From Microcaldota archaeon (lineage in GTDB: Archaea > Micrarchaeota > Micrarchaeia > Micrarchaeales > Micrarchaeaceae): a stretch of 39,309 bases of DNA. A model generated the notes under the pieces. The model was not told where the DNA came from. It made no database searches and worked only from the letters and a program-made list of their open reading frames with translations. Made by a program: the position numbers and the translations under genes. The DNA is taken from the NCBI GenBank assembly GCA_028866775.1, contig JAGWHK010000005.1:1-39309 (forward strand), given 5' to 3'. Shown piece after piece: positions 29,914 through 38,681 of this stretch (the first letter of the stretch is position 1; the number at the start of each line of letters is the position of its first letter).

Positions 29914-32780
29914 TGGCAGGATTCGCAGCTCGGGTCATCCAGCTTGCAGGCCTTCGCCTCCCTTATGTCATCGCTGCTTATCTGGAGGGTGGGTTGCATG
30001 GTCTGCGCCACCTCAGGCGCCTGCGGCTGGACGGCGGCCTGTTCCTGTATCTGGACAGTTGCCTCTCCAGCCTTGGCCACATTTACCGCCTGCACGACAC
30101 CCTGGTCCGCGGCCCTGGTCTTCTGCCTAGTTATCTCAACGGTGTTCTTCTCAACCGCGGAAGCGCCAAGCGTCCTGAGGTAGTAGGTGGTCTTTAGGCC
30201 CATCAGCCAGGCGTGCATGTATATGTCAGAGAGCACCCTGCCGGATATGGTGTTGGTGAATATGTTGAGCGACTGGCTCTGGTCGATCCACTTGCCCCTG
30301 TAGGCGGCTATCTTTATCAGCCATTGCGGCTCGATCTCGAAGACGTTCTTGTACTTGTCCTTTATGCGGGTGGGTATGGAGTTTATCTTCTGCACGCTCC
30401 CATCGCGCATCTTTATCTCCTCAAGCATGCGCTTGTTCCAGAGCCCCAGCTTCTTTAGGTCCTCCACGAGGTACCTGTTTACCACAGTGAACTCTCCGCT
30501 CATGTTTGACTTGACATATACAGCCGTGTACATCGGCTCTATCGACGGAGTGCATCCAGCTATGTTTGATATGGTCGCGGTAGGGGCCACTGCCATGCAG
30601 TTCGAGTTCCTCATCCCGTGCTTTGCCACAGCCTCCCTGACCGGGGTCCAGTCCATCTTGCCATCCAGCTGAACGTTTATCTTCATCCCCCTTTCCTTCT
30701 CGAGCAGGGGCAGCGTGTCTATCGGGAATATGCCCCTGTCCCACTTGGAGCCCTTGAAGGATTCGTATGAACCCCTTTCCTTTGCCAGCTCTGCCGATCC
30801 AAGTATCGCATAGTAGGCTATCGCCTCCTGGCTCTCATCAGCGAACCTGACAGCCTGCTCTGAATCGAAGCTTATGTCGAGCTGGTAGAGCGCCTCCTGG
30901 AAGCCCATGACCCCAAGCCCGACAGGCCTGTGCCTCATGTTTGATGTCCTGCCCTCCATGGTTGGATAGTAGTTCAGGTCGATGACGTTGTCCAGCATCC
31001 TCATTGCAGTCTTCACCGTCTCTGAAATCTTCTTGGTATCCAGTGCGCCCTTCGATATGTGCCTGGCCAGGTTGACCGAGGCAAGGTTGCACACCGCGGT
31101 CTCCTCCTTCGAGGTGTTGAGCGTTATCTCGGTGCAGAGGTTGGAATTGTGAACAACCCCGACATGGTCCTGTGGCGACCTTATGTTGCACGGATCCTTG
31201 AACGTTATCCACGGGTGCCCAGTCTCGTATAGGTTGACCAGTATCTTCTTGTAGAGGTCCTTAGCCTTGATGACCTTGTAGAGCTTCATCTTACCCTCGG
31301 CCACCATCTTCTCGTATTCCTCGTACCTCTTCTCGAAGGCGCTTCCATAAGTGTGGTGCAGGTCAGGGGTCTCGTCCGGTGAGAAGAGGATCCAGTCCTT
31401 GTCCTGCATCACCCTTTTCATGAAAAGGTCAGGAACCCATACCGCAGTGTCCATGTCGTGGGTCCTTCTCCTCTCGTCGCCGGTTACTCTCCTCAGGTCC
31501 ATGAAGTCCTCGATGTCGTAGTGCCAGGCCTCGAGGTATGCGCATGTGGCTCCCCTCCTCTTCCCGCTCCTGTTTATCGCAACTGTCACGTCATTTGCAA
31601 TCTTGAGGAACGGTATTATGCCCTGGCTTTCCACCCCCGTCTTCTTTATGTAGGCTCCGGTTCCCCTCAGGTTGGTCCAGTCGTTCGCGATCCCACCGGA
31701 CCATTTTGACATCTGGGCATTGTCGCCGTAGCACTTGAATATGTGATCAAGGTCGTCCTCCACTGTGGTCAGGTAGCATGAGCTCATCTGCGGATGGGCG
31801 GTCCCCGAGTTGAAGAGTGTCGGGGTTGAGCTTACCAGTTCCAGCCTTGAAAGCACCTCATAGAACCTGGCCGCCGCATTGTTCTTGTCCGGCTCGTTGA
31901 TCGCCAGGCCCATCGCCACGCGCATCCAGAACATCTGGGGGGTTTCCGTATGCTTCTTCTCCTTGTAGTCGAATAGGAAGTACCTGTCGTACAGGGTTTG
32001 GATTCCCCTGTACGGGAGGAGCTCGTCCCTCCTTGGTTCTATCTTTGATGCAAGGAGCTCCAGGTTGAACGACTCGAGCTCCTTGGCCAGCTTGCCCATT
32101 GAGACACCATGCCTTATGCTGTTGACAAATGCCGCCTCCCAGGCCGGCTTCAGGCTCTCGACGCTGAGCCTCTGACCGCATACCTCCTTGTATATGTTGG
32201 AGAGGAACATCCTGGATGTTATCAAGTCATAAATGGGATTGGTCTCTATGAGGCCCCTTGCCGTGAGGACGGCCAGCTGGGCTATCTCTTCGGTAGGCAT
32301 GCCATCGTACACGCTGACCTCGCACGCCTGCAGCAGCTCCTCCACGTTGACCACCCCCTCGAAGCCCCTGCATGCGTCAGACATGAACTTCCTTAGGGTC
32401 TGCTCGCTGAACTGCTCCTTCACCTTCTTGCTGTTCGTGATGTAGAGCCTTCCCTCGTCGATCTTCTTGAGCGTCTCCGTCCTCTTCGCCTCCCTTATCT
32501 GGGCGTGCCTCTCCCTGTAGAGTATGTAAGCCCTCCCGACGTCATAGCAGCCGGCCTTCATCAGGCACATCTCGACTATGTCCTGGATTCCCTCGACGTC
32601 AGCTATTCCGGTCTCGTAGGCCATCGTAACGTCAAGGGCCACCATCTCAGTGAGCTTGTCCACCTCCTCCTGGTTCGCACCTCCCCTGACGGCCGAGAAG
32701 GCCTTTGAGATTGCGCTGCTTATCTTTGAGGAATCAAAATCCACTATGGACCCATCACGTTTTCTTATCTTTTCTACCAT
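29910..32780 (-). CDS. nrdA: Ribonucleotide reductase large subunit
   Basis: A 956-residue class I R1 protein that reduces ribonucleoside diphosphates. The N-terminus has one clear ATP-cone (IRKRDGSIVDFDSSKISSAI). The active-site Cys residues are in SSCYLTT, NLCTEI and AVCNLASVNL, matching the three R1 cysteines, and the C-terminal tail ends in SCESCQ (redox Cys pair). A long insert rich in Gln and Ala precedes the tail. I chose the ATG at 32780 (MVEKIRKRDGS) over the ATG at 32840, whose 20 extra residues fall in the promoter repeats. nrdB follows with a four-base overlap. Confidence 0.94.
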   Translation of the reverse strand: MVEKIRKRDGSIVDFDSSKISSAISKAFSAVRGGANQEEVDKLTEMVALDVTMAYETGIADVEGIQDIVEMCLMKAGCYDVGRAYILYRERHAQIREAKRTETLKKIDEGRLYITNSKKVKEQFSEQTLRKFMSDACRGFEGVVNVEELLQACEVSVYDGMPTEEIAQLAVLTARGLIETNPIYDLITSRMFLSNIYKEVCGQRLSVESLKPAWEAAFVNSIRHGVSMGKLAKELESFNLELLASKIEPRRDELLPYRGIQTLYDRYFLFDYKEKKHTETPQMFWMRVAMGLAINEPDKNNAAARFYEVLSRLELVSSTPTLFNSGTAHPQMSSCYLTTVEDDLDHIFKCYGDNAQMSKWSGGIANDWTNLRGTGAYIKKTGVESQGIIPFLKIANDVTVAINRSGKRRGATCAYLEAWHYDIEDFMDLRRVTGDERRRTHDMDTAVWVPDLFMKRVMQDKDWILFSPDETPDLHHTYGSAFEKRYEEYEKMVAEGKMKLYKVIKAKDLYKKILVNLYETGHPWITFKDPCNIRSPQDHVGVVHNSNLCTEITLNTSKEETAVCNLASVNLARHISKGALDTKKISETVKTAMRMLDNVIDLNYYPTMEGRTSNMRHRPVGLGVMGFQEALYQLDISFDSEQAVRFADESQEAIAYYAILGSAELAKERGSYESFKGSKWDRGIFPIDTLPLLEKERGMKINVQLDGKMDWTPVREAVAKHGMRNSNCMAVAPTATISNIAGCTPSIEPMYTAVYVKSNMSGEFTVVNRYLVEDLKKLGLWNKRMLEEIKMRDGSVQKINSIPTRIKDKYKNVFEIEPQWLIKIAAYRGKWIDQSQSLNIFTNTISGRVLSDIYMHAWLMGLKTTYYLRTLGASAVEKNTVEITRQKTRAADQGVVQAVNVAKAGEATVQIQEQAAVQPQAPEVAQTMQPTLQISSDDIREAKACKLDDPSCESCQ

Positions 32781-32830
32781 AAAAACCCCACTATCCCGAT
32801 CGCCGGACAAAACTTTTACAACACGTGTAT

Positions 32831-32879
32831 TAATACCCATGTTTTTACGGATTGAAGATTGATATACATATGGGTATTA
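32831..32879 (-). promoter_or_regulatory. 10-base inverted repeat upstream of nrdA
   Basis: TAATACCCAT (32831-32840) and ATGGGTATTA (32870-32879) are perfect inverted copies with 29 bases between. On the minus strand the repeat lies 50-100 bases before the nrdA ATG, near likely promoter sequence. It could be an operator for a dimeric regulator. An ACACGTGT palindrome is next to it at 32821-32828. Confidence 0.4.
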
Positions 32880-32888
32880 TTTAGGCGC

Positions 32889-32910
32889 AAATTGTAGGAG
32901 ACTACAATTT
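32889..32910. terminator. 9-bp hairpin with GAGA loop between DUF429 gene and nrdA
   Basis: AAATTGTAG-GAGA-CTACAATTT forms a perfect nine-base-pair stem (loop TCTC on the other strand). It lies about 50 bases beyond the stop of the minus-strand DUF429 gene. It may be a terminator or a regulatory hairpin; the stem is AT-rich. Confidence 0.4.
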
Positions 32911-32958
32911 TGTTCTCGTAAATATTCTGCAATTGTCGTGCTTGGAAACCAGAATGGT

Positions 32959-33741
32959 TTAGAGGAGTGACGATTGCTTTCCTTTCATATGGTTGAAGAC
33001 TGGAGTCATGATGTAGCCTTCCTTCAGGCTCCCCAGGATCGCGCATTTCTGGGGATTTGCCCAGTAATAGTAGGCGAGGTAGGCGCAGAACACAGCGTCG
33101 AGGGTGTCTTCGTGTCTCTTCAGCTCCGCGCCGCCAAGATGCTCCATCTTCTTGCCCAAAAGGAACTTCTTTCCGATCCTTAGCGATGGCGAGGCGCCAT
33201 TCAGACCCTCAAGGAGCCTTTCGTACCTTTCGAACTCCCCAATCCTGAACCCAGGATCCCTGTTGGGCTTTGCCTTGTACCGCAGTATGCGGTCAAGCCC
33301 GAATAGCACCACCATCGATGGGTGCGGGTATACCTCGAATATCTTCCTCGCTTCTTCATAACCGCCCAGGACCGGGTCATGGGCAAAACCTATCCCTTCC
33401 AGTGATTTGACAATCTCCTCGCCCCTTATCTTTCCGCCTGACCAGGCGCCTAGCCTTTCCCTGTTGGATGGATGCGCACCCGCATCGTACTTGCGGAACA
33501 GATCGCCTACGATCCTCTCTGCTTCCCTCCTTCCCGTCTTATTGGGAACTACGAGGGGTGCATCTATTGCGATGAGGGCCGGATTCATCCCTGTAGCCTT
33601 GCTCACAGAATCGAGGATTTCCTCGTCCGACAATGCGAGGCCCGCGCTCACTAGCTTTCCCTGCTTCCTGTCGCCCTCTATTACAGCAAGGCCGCTGTTG
33701 TTCTTCTGCGACCACGCCAGATCAAGCCCTATGAAGATCAT
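32959..33741 (-). CDS. DUF429 family RNase H-fold protein
   Basis: A 260-residue protein of the DUF429 family, which has an RNase H-like (ribonuclease/actin-like) fold of unknown function. The opening FIGLDLAWSQKN carries the D of the first strand, ALIAIDAPLVVPNKTGRREAE matches the central strand with Asp and Arg/Glu, and KRHEDTLDAVFCAYLAYYYW the closing helix with Asp. The ATG at 33741 is preferred; it lies 4 bases after the methionine aminopeptidase stop and is preceded by GGATGA. Its neighbours are map upstream and nrdAB downstream. Confidence 0.8.
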   Translation of the reverse strand: MIFIGLDLAWSQKNNSGLAVIEGDRKQGKLVSAGLALSDEEILDSVSKATGMNPALIAIDAPLVVPNKTGRREAERIVGDLFRKYDAGAHPSNRERLGAWSGGKIRGEEIVKSLEGIGFAHDPVLGGYEEARKIFEVYPHPSMVVLFGLDRILRYKAKPNRDPGFRIGEFERYERLLEGLNGASPSLRIGKKFLLGKKMEHLGGAELKRHEDTLDAVFCAYLAYYYWANPQKCAILGSLKEGYIMTPVFNHMKGKQSSLL

Positions 33742-33745
33742 GCAT

Positions 33746-34660
33746 TCATCCCGTCCTCTTTGCAAGAGTTATAACCTTGCAGCTGTCCTTCTCGACAAGC
33801 AGCTCTGCCTCTGCCTGGGCCACCGGCGCGCGGCCCATTTCTATTAACACTGGATTCACAGATATGCAGCCCGTCTTGGAGAGCTCTGATATGGCTGAAT
33901 ATAGGGAAAAGCGCGACATTCCTGACCCTAGCCATCGCACCGCAAATGGGTTCTTGGGATACTTTGACTCTATCTCATGGAGGACCTTCCTTGCACCAGG
34001 GGTTCTGGGTACAGCTCCGCCAACGTATGAGTAGATCTCCATGTTGTCGCCTTCTGTCACCTGACCCTTCCCTGACTTTGTGGTTATGAAGGGCTCTATC
34101 GCGATTATGGCGCCATCTTCAAGCACATCTGAGTCGCCATTGTCATAATTTGGAATAAACGATCCAGTATGTAGGTCATTTTCCTCTATCCCATGCCCAC
34201 CTAGGTTGAGTATGACCTTGAATCCTGCGCTTTCAACTGTTCTGGCTATCTCGGCACCTATTTTCCTGACCTCTATCCCTGCCTTTACCATGGAAATGGC
34301 ATTGTCAAGGGCCTTCTCTGCTGCCTCGACCATCTTCCCATGCTCCCCAGAGAGGTCTATTGTCAAGGCCCCATCCCCAAGAACACCGTTTTTCTCTGCC
34401 CCGAAGTCGATCTTCACTATGTCCCTTTCCGAAAATGTGGTCTGGTCCTCTAGGGATGGCGAGTAGTGGGCCGCCCTCTCATTCTGCGACAAATTGATTG
34501 GGAATGCGAGTCCGAATCCAGACTGCCTGAGCGCCTTCTCGGCCGCTTCCGCGACATCGAGCAGCCTTGCCCCGGGCTTTACCAGCCTGCTTGCAGATAC
34601 TATCGCATCCTGTGAGGCCTTTCCCACCTCAATTGCCTGCTTTAGCCTGTCCTCTTCCAT
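33746..34660 (-). CDS. map: Methionine aminopeptidase, type II
   Basis: A 304-residue enzyme that removes the N-terminal Met of new proteins. It has the pita-bread fold metal ligands: D in VKIDFG, D in LGDGALTID, H in NLGGHGIEE, E in AIAIEPFIT, and a C-terminal Glu that is likely in the last segment (QAEAELLVEKD). The type II marker, an insert in the C-terminal half, is present: RKVLHEIESKYPKNPFAVRWLG. Length is normal for archaeal MetAP. ATG at 34660; a TATA-like box at 34681-34692 is about 26 bases upstream. DUF429 follows four bases after the stop. Confidence 0.94.
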   Translation of the reverse strand: MEEDRLKQAIEVGKASQDAIVSASRLVKPGARLLDVAEAAEKALRQSGFGLAFPINLSQNERAAHYSPSLEDQTTFSERDIVKIDFGAEKNGVLGDGALTIDLSGEHGKMVEAAEKALDNAISMVKAGIEVRKIGAEIARTVESAGFKVILNLGGHGIEENDLHTGSFIPNYDNGDSDVLEDGAIIAIEPFITTKSGKGQVTEGDNMEIYSYVGGAVPRTPGARKVLHEIESKYPKNPFAVRWLGSGMSRFSLYSAISELSKTGCISVNPVLIEMGRAPVAQAEAELLVEKDSCKVITLAKRTG

Positions 34661-34680
34661 GCAATTGATTCGAAGTTCAG

Positions 34681-34692
34681 ATTTATATATTT
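34681..34692. promoter_or_regulatory. Shared TATA-like box between map and the divergent gene
   Basis: ATTTATATATTT works on both strands. Its centre is about 26 bases from the map ATG (34660) and about 33 from the plus-strand ATG (34719), so both may use it in opposite directions. Confidence 0.5.
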
Positions 34693-34718
34693 GAATCGTT
34701 CACCTATTGATTGATGGT

Positions 34719-35123
34719 ATGGAGGCAACAAAGGAGCCCACAACCCTAGGTAAAGTCAATTCTGTGGTGGAAGAGCTTGAGAGAAGGTTGAAGGGAGCCT
34801 CCAATACGGCGATATGGCTAAGGATGACAAGCACAATGGAGGCAGCCAAGAGGGTAGCAAAGATACTAGAGGAGGGGAGGCAGTCTTACATGCTGAGTGA
34901 GCTAGGGGCAATGTTGGTACGCGGTCCAATAGCGAAGGATTACCCGCGTTCTGGCCCGTGGGCCCAAGCTGTGCAAGACCTTTTCGATACCAAGCTCATT
35001 AAGGAGAAGGAGGGGTGCAACAGCTATGAACTTGCCCCATTAGGTAGGATGGTTGCGACACTCACAAATTACCCGCCCGGGCACCTGATGCGCAGAGATT
35101 TCAGGATTGTAGGTGCGGATTAA
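34719..35123 (+). CDS. Unrecognised winged-helix-like protein
   Basis: A 134-residue protein starting at the ATG at 34719 (TTG at 34707 also in frame). The N-terminus is helical (VNSVVEELERRLKGASNTAIWLRM). The last 70 residues resemble a winged helix (YMLSELGAMLVRGPIAKDYP and AVQDLFDTKLIKEKEGCNSYELAPLGRMVATL), ending in GHLMRRDFRIVG. No family recognised. Divergent from map, it shares a TATA-like box and converges on the DNA polymerase gene with three bases between stops. Confidence 0.6.
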   Translation: MEATKEPTTLGKVNSVVEELERRLKGASNTAIWLRMTSTMEAAKRVAKILEEGRQSYMLSELGAMLVRGPIAKDYPRSGPWAQAVQDLFDTKLIKEKEGCNSYELAPLGRMVATLTNYPPGHLMRRDFRIVGAD

Positions 35124-35126
35124 TAG

Positions 35127-37601
35127 TCAGCCCAGCTTCTTCTGGGTTCCAAGACCTTTCAGCTCCTCCTCGCTGAAGCCGAGTTCTTTTAGTATCTTCA
35201 TCGTGGCGGGGATTACCTGGTGGTTTATGTAGTACTCTGGATCGTAGTCCTTCGCCATGCCCTCCATCTCCGCCTTGTCGCTTATGCTGCTGCCATGCTT
35301 GGTCACTATGTAGCCTATGGTGTTGTTCTCCACCTCGTCCCTTGTCTTGAAGCCTGCCTGCACCGCCTTCTTGGCAGCAGACACTTCAGGTGACTTGACC
35401 TCATAACCTTCTATACCCTTCCTGAGCTGCGTGCTTATCACAACATCGCTAAGCGGCACCTCGCCGTCCCTGAGCCTCCTAATTGTTTCCTTGACTATGT
35501 CAGAGGCCTTCTTGGGATCACCCTCCTTTAGTATGGTTTCCAGGACGGCCCTCTGGGTGTCCCTTGATACTCTTGACCAGTCCCTTCTCACGAGCTCAAA
35601 ACCGCGTATCTTCACGCGGCCGGACTCGGACAGCAGGGCATACTTCTTCTTCGCCCCGGCGGCCTCTGACTCCTTAGCAACTTTCTTACCAACGAATACG
35701 CCCCTGCTGTAGAAGTCCTCGAGCTCGAGCTCCATTGGTGGGGGAAGCTTGGAGTTGTATTCTTTCATGAATGACATGGCATCGTCCTTTGTCTTGTCGC
35801 CCATCAACATGACCAAGCTATCTGTATCGCCGTAAAGGACCTTCATTCCTCGGGCGTCTGCCTTTGACATGACATCGTTGATGTACTGCCTGCCGAATGC
35901 GGTGACGCTCGAGGCGCAAGGCCTGGAGTACCACCTCGACCTCGCATATCCCAGGTATCCATAGAATGAATTGGAGACTATCTTGAGGGCCATTGATCGC
36001 GACCCTAGGAATATGTTCTTGGGGTCCTTCTTGTAGGCCTTCTTCACCTCTGCCCTCTGATCCATCAGCATCTTCAGCAGTCCGGGCATTATTCCTTTGG
36101 GGCTCTTGAGGAATCGGGTACCTTCAGGCGACTCGAAGACGCCGGTTCCCTCCTTTGTGACAGTTGAGGGGTCGATGTTGTAGCTGATTATTATAGAGGG
36201 ATACAGGCCCCTGAAGTCGAACATCACAAGGTTGTCGTAGACTCCTGGCTCCGGGGTCTTCACATAAGCGCCCTCTATCGGGTTCCTTAGCCTGTCCCTC
36301 GACTCCCTATCGTCGGGCTTGTTCGGTATCAGCTCGTTGTTGTGGCATGAGCTGTGCATCATCATGAACTCGACCAGCTGCCCAGTGGTTGAGACACAGA
36401 CATCAGTGAGCGGGTCGTAGGTAAGCCTGGCGAGCTCTATCATTATTGGTATGAAGGTCTCGTAGACCTTCTCCAGGGCGAACGAGTCGTCAAGGTTGTA
36501 TGTTGCGAGCTGCTCCAGCTCCTCCCTTCCGCCGTCCCACATCTTCCATATGTTGGGCTTGTCCACCATGACCTTCTTGCTGTCTCCTGCTATGGCCTCA
36601 TAGACGTTCTTCAGGGTCTTACTGTTCAGCTTCAGTATGCTCTCCGCCGCGCCGACCACTGAGATGAACTTTATGACAGAGTACATATCCACATGGACCC
36701 TGCCCGCGACCTTAACCCTTGTAACCAGGCCGTGGTTCTCCAGCTTGGTAGACCCCTCGAACCTTGACATGCTGAACTTCATATTGAGCGCGCCGCACCT
36801 GTCTATGAAGTACTTGACATCAAATCCGCTGGAGTTGTACCCCGTCACTATGTCTGGCTGGAGCTCGTTGAGGAGGTCCATGAACCTTGTTATCATCCCT
36901 TTCTCATCTGGCATCGCCTCCACGAACGGGAGGTCTATCTTCTTGAAGGTTATGACCCCGCTTTTCTTCTCCTTTCCCTTGAAGGAGTAGCTTATCATTA
37001 TTATCGGGTCCTTCTCGGCTTTGGGCATGCCTCCTGATGGGCTGTACACCTCTATGTCGAAGCACATCACGCTCAGCTCCACCATCGTCTTGGTGCTCGT
37101 GGGTTCCATGGATCTCAGGATCAGCCTTCCATCCTCGCCCCTAGACGCGGTTATCCTTTGCATGATGAGTGGGGTTATGCTGTTGTCGATGGCATACCTC
37201 TTGGCGAAAGGTATGTCCTTCTCATATGCGTCGCCAAGATGCCTCATCGCATCGCTGAGCTTTGGCACCTGTGCCGTGTTGACCACATAGACCTTGAAGG
37301 CCTCGACTTTCTTTCCAAGGAGGGTCTTTCCCGCCTTCTCGATCAGGGTCGGTTTTATTATGTTCTCCCCGTCCTGCGCGAACGCCCCGCTGATGTCGTT
37401 CTTTCCTATGGGCACAAAGTAGAAGTACGGCCTGTAAGACGTGTCGAGAAGCTCGTTGACTGTCCCGTCCGCGGACTTGACCGTCATCCTTATGGTCGAG
37501 CGTTCATCCTGGTTTATGTAGTCGACGTCCAGCACCGCGGCCTCCAGCTCCACCAGGGAGTCATCATCCACACTGCCGGCGCTCTTTCTCTCCTTTGACA
37601 T
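35127..37601 (-). CDS. polB: Family B DNA polymerase
   Basis: An 824-residue replicative-type DNA polymerase with 3'-5' proofreading. Exonuclease motifs are MCFDIEVYS (Exo I, D-x-E), TGYNSSGFDVKY (Exo II) and YNLDDSFAL (Exo III, Y-x3-D). Polymerase motifs are DFRGLYPSIIIS (A), KIVSNSFYGYLGYARSRWY (B) and YGDTDSLVM (C, D-T-D). The N-terminal domain (about 1-130) has the Y-x-PYFYF region. The length fits archaeal PolB. It starts after a gene of unknown function at 37610 and may be co-transcribed with it. Confidence 0.96.
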   Translation of the reverse strand: MSKERKSAGSVDDDSLVELEAAVLDVDYINQDERSTIRMTVKSADGTVNELLDTSYRPYFYFVPIGKNDISGAFAQDGENIIKPTLIEKAGKTLLGKKVEAFKVYVVNTAQVPKLSDAMRHLGDAYEKDIPFAKRYAIDNSITPLIMQRITASRGEDGRLILRSMEPTSTKTMVELSVMCFDIEVYSPSGGMPKAEKDPIIMISYSFKGKEKKSGVITFKKIDLPFVEAMPDEKGMITRFMDLLNELQPDIVTGYNSSGFDVKYFIDRCGALNMKFSMSRFEGSTKLENHGLVTRVKVAGRVHVDMYSVIKFISVVGAAESILKLNSKTLKNVYEAIAGDSKKVMVDKPNIWKMWDGGREELEQLATYNLDDSFALEKVYETFIPIMIELARLTYDPLTDVCVSTTGQLVEFMMMHSSCHNNELIPNKPDDRESRDRLRNPIEGAYVKTPEPGVYDNLVMFDFRGLYPSIIISYNIDPSTVTKEGTGVFESPEGTRFLKSPKGIMPGLLKMLMDQRAEVKKAYKKDPKNIFLGSRSMALKIVSNSFYGYLGYARSRWYSRPCASSVTAFGRQYINDVMSKADARGMKVLYGDTDSLVMLMGDKTKDDAMSFMKEYNSKLPPPMELELEDFYSRGVFVGKKVAKESEAAGAKKKYALLSESGRVKIRGFELVRRDWSRVSRDTQRAVLETILKEGDPKKASDIVKETIRRLRDGEVPLSDVVISTQLRKGIEGYEVKSPEVSAAKKAVQAGFKTRDEVENNTIGYIVTKHGSSISDKAEMEGMAKDYDPEYYINHQVIPATMKILKELGFSEEELKGLGTQKKLG

Positions 37602-37609
37602 AATTGCGA

Positions 37610-38029
37610 TTACTTCTTGCTCTCCTGTATCTTCGTGGTGCTAACTACCATTGGTGGTATGAGGCCTATAGAATAAGCGACAAGCGTTCCTGTTGCGCTG
37701 CACCTGAAGTTGAGGCTGTTTATCAGCTCCTCGGCCATGTTGGTCGGGAGCATGTGCTCAGAGTTCCACTTCTTTAGAACAGAAGCGGCAGCCTCCTTGC
37801 CTTCGGTCATCTCCACTACGCCCTCGAGCTTGATGTGGCCCAGCTTCTTTGCCTCCTTAGAGTCGCTGTCCGTGTATTCAGCTAGGAACGAGTATGATAT
37901 GTTCACCTTGTCACCGGATGTGTCAACCTTCTCGATGTTTATGTTGAGCTTCGGGAACCTCTGCTTTGCGAGCGAGTCTATGGACTGAATCTTGCCTTCC
38001 ACGTTGAGTATGGAGAATCCTGTTATCAT
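37610..38029 (-). CDS. Possible SecB-like chaperone
   Basis: A 139-residue protein, ATG at 38029. The pattern is N-terminal strands with acidic linkers (LNVEGKIQSID, PKLNINIEKVD, DKVNISYSFLAEY, GHIKLEGVVEM) and a C-terminal region ELINSLNFRCSATGTLVAYSIGLIPPMVVST, resembling the last helix and loop of SecB (I-x-x-L-x-x-x-x-x-F-P-x-x-L-x-P). SecB-like proteins exist in archaea, but this match is by eye and weak. The TATA-like TTTAAATAC near 38060 is about 35 bases upstream. It is followed by polB nine bases after its stop, so the pair may be an operon. Confidence 0.55.
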   Translation of the reverse strand: MITGFSILNVEGKIQSIDSLAKQRFPKLNINIEKVDTSGDKVNISYSFLAEYTDSDSKEAKKLGHIKLEGVVEMTEGKEAAASVLKKWNSEHMLPTNMAEELINSLNFRCSATGTLVAYSIGLIPPMVVSTTKIQESKK

Positions 38030-38102
38030 AAAATTCACTATAGCAGTTATGCCGGGAATGTATTTAAAACTTGGCCTGGACGGGGAAATTGTGGCAGGAA
38101 GG

Positions 38103-38112
38103 CATATATATT
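38103..38112 (+). promoter_or_regulatory. TATA-like box, paralogue-array gene 1
   Basis: CATATATATT about 35 bases before the TTG at 38143. Nearly the same sequence, GCATATATATTTCCAG, recurs before gene 2 at 38643-38658, so the promoters look duplicated as well. Confidence 0.45.
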
Positions 38113-38142
38113 CCAGGGAACTGAGCGTATGCAAGTGATGCC

Positions 38143-38631
38143 TTGACTTCTGAAAAAAGCCTTGCCGCAGGGGTGCAAGTTACAAACAGATGGAATGTGG
38201 CAGATAGGGTGGCTTCGGAAAGGATGAAAAGGTGGGCCGCAAGGATGCTGAGGCGCGGAACCACCAGGCTTGATGTGGATTGGGAGCCTGTTTCTGTGGG
38301 TTTGGTTGCCATGGAGCCGGTCAAAAAGATAACCAAGAAGAGGTTCCTTGGGATGGGAAGGGACTTAAGCATGGCATTCAGGGGCAATCTGGTTGAAATA
38401 GGTTTGGAGGGCATGGGCAAGATGGTTCTGAACGGTATTGGTGTAGGCGAATGCTACAGGTCAATCCCGGAGGGATTCAAATACAGTCAGTTTAGGCTCA
38501 CCAGCTCGCCCCAGTTGAGCCAGGAGGAGATAGACTACAGGGCGGAGCATACGGCGAAACTGCTTTCCAACCTCTCGGCCAACTTGATCAGGGATCCGGG
38601 TTCATTCGCCATAGGGTCGAGGAGAATCTGA
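38143..38631 (+). CDS. Paralogue-array protein 1, unrecognised
   Basis: A 162-residue protein starting on TTG; an ATG at 38129 and another at 38138 are out of frame. Residues about 26-80 (SERMKRWAARMLRRGTTRLDVDWEP, then RFLGMGRDLSMAFRGNLVEIG) align by eye with parts of the two next genes, ERMARKVANLLR...LEL and ILGRSVQISMMDNLLEIE in gene 3. The rest is unlike any family I know. It is cytosolic, basic in the middle and rich in Gly/Met. It has its own TATA-like box. Confidence 0.55.
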   Translation: MTSEKSLAAGVQVTNRWNVADRVASERMKRWAARMLRRGTTRLDVDWEPVSVGLVAMEPVKKITKKRFLGMGRDLSMAFRGNLVEIGLEGMGKMVLNGIGVGECYRSIPEGFKYSQFRLTSSPQLSQEEIDYRAEHTAKLLSNLSANLIRDPGSFAIGSRRI

Positions 38632-38643
38632 TCCCTCGTAAAG

Positions 38644-38655
38644 CATATATATTTC
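38644..38655 (+). promoter_or_regulatory. TATA-like box, paralogue-array gene 2
   Basis: CATATATATTTC with centre about 33 bases before the ATG at 38682; close copy of the box before gene 1. Confidence 0.45.
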
Positions 38656-38681
38656 CAGAATCAGATAGATTTTGTGATGAT

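Noticed and set aside
32781-32840. Earlier nrdA start at 32840
   Set aside because: The additional 20 residues fall before the ATP-cone start and overlap one arm of the inverted repeat; the family start fits the ATG at 32780.
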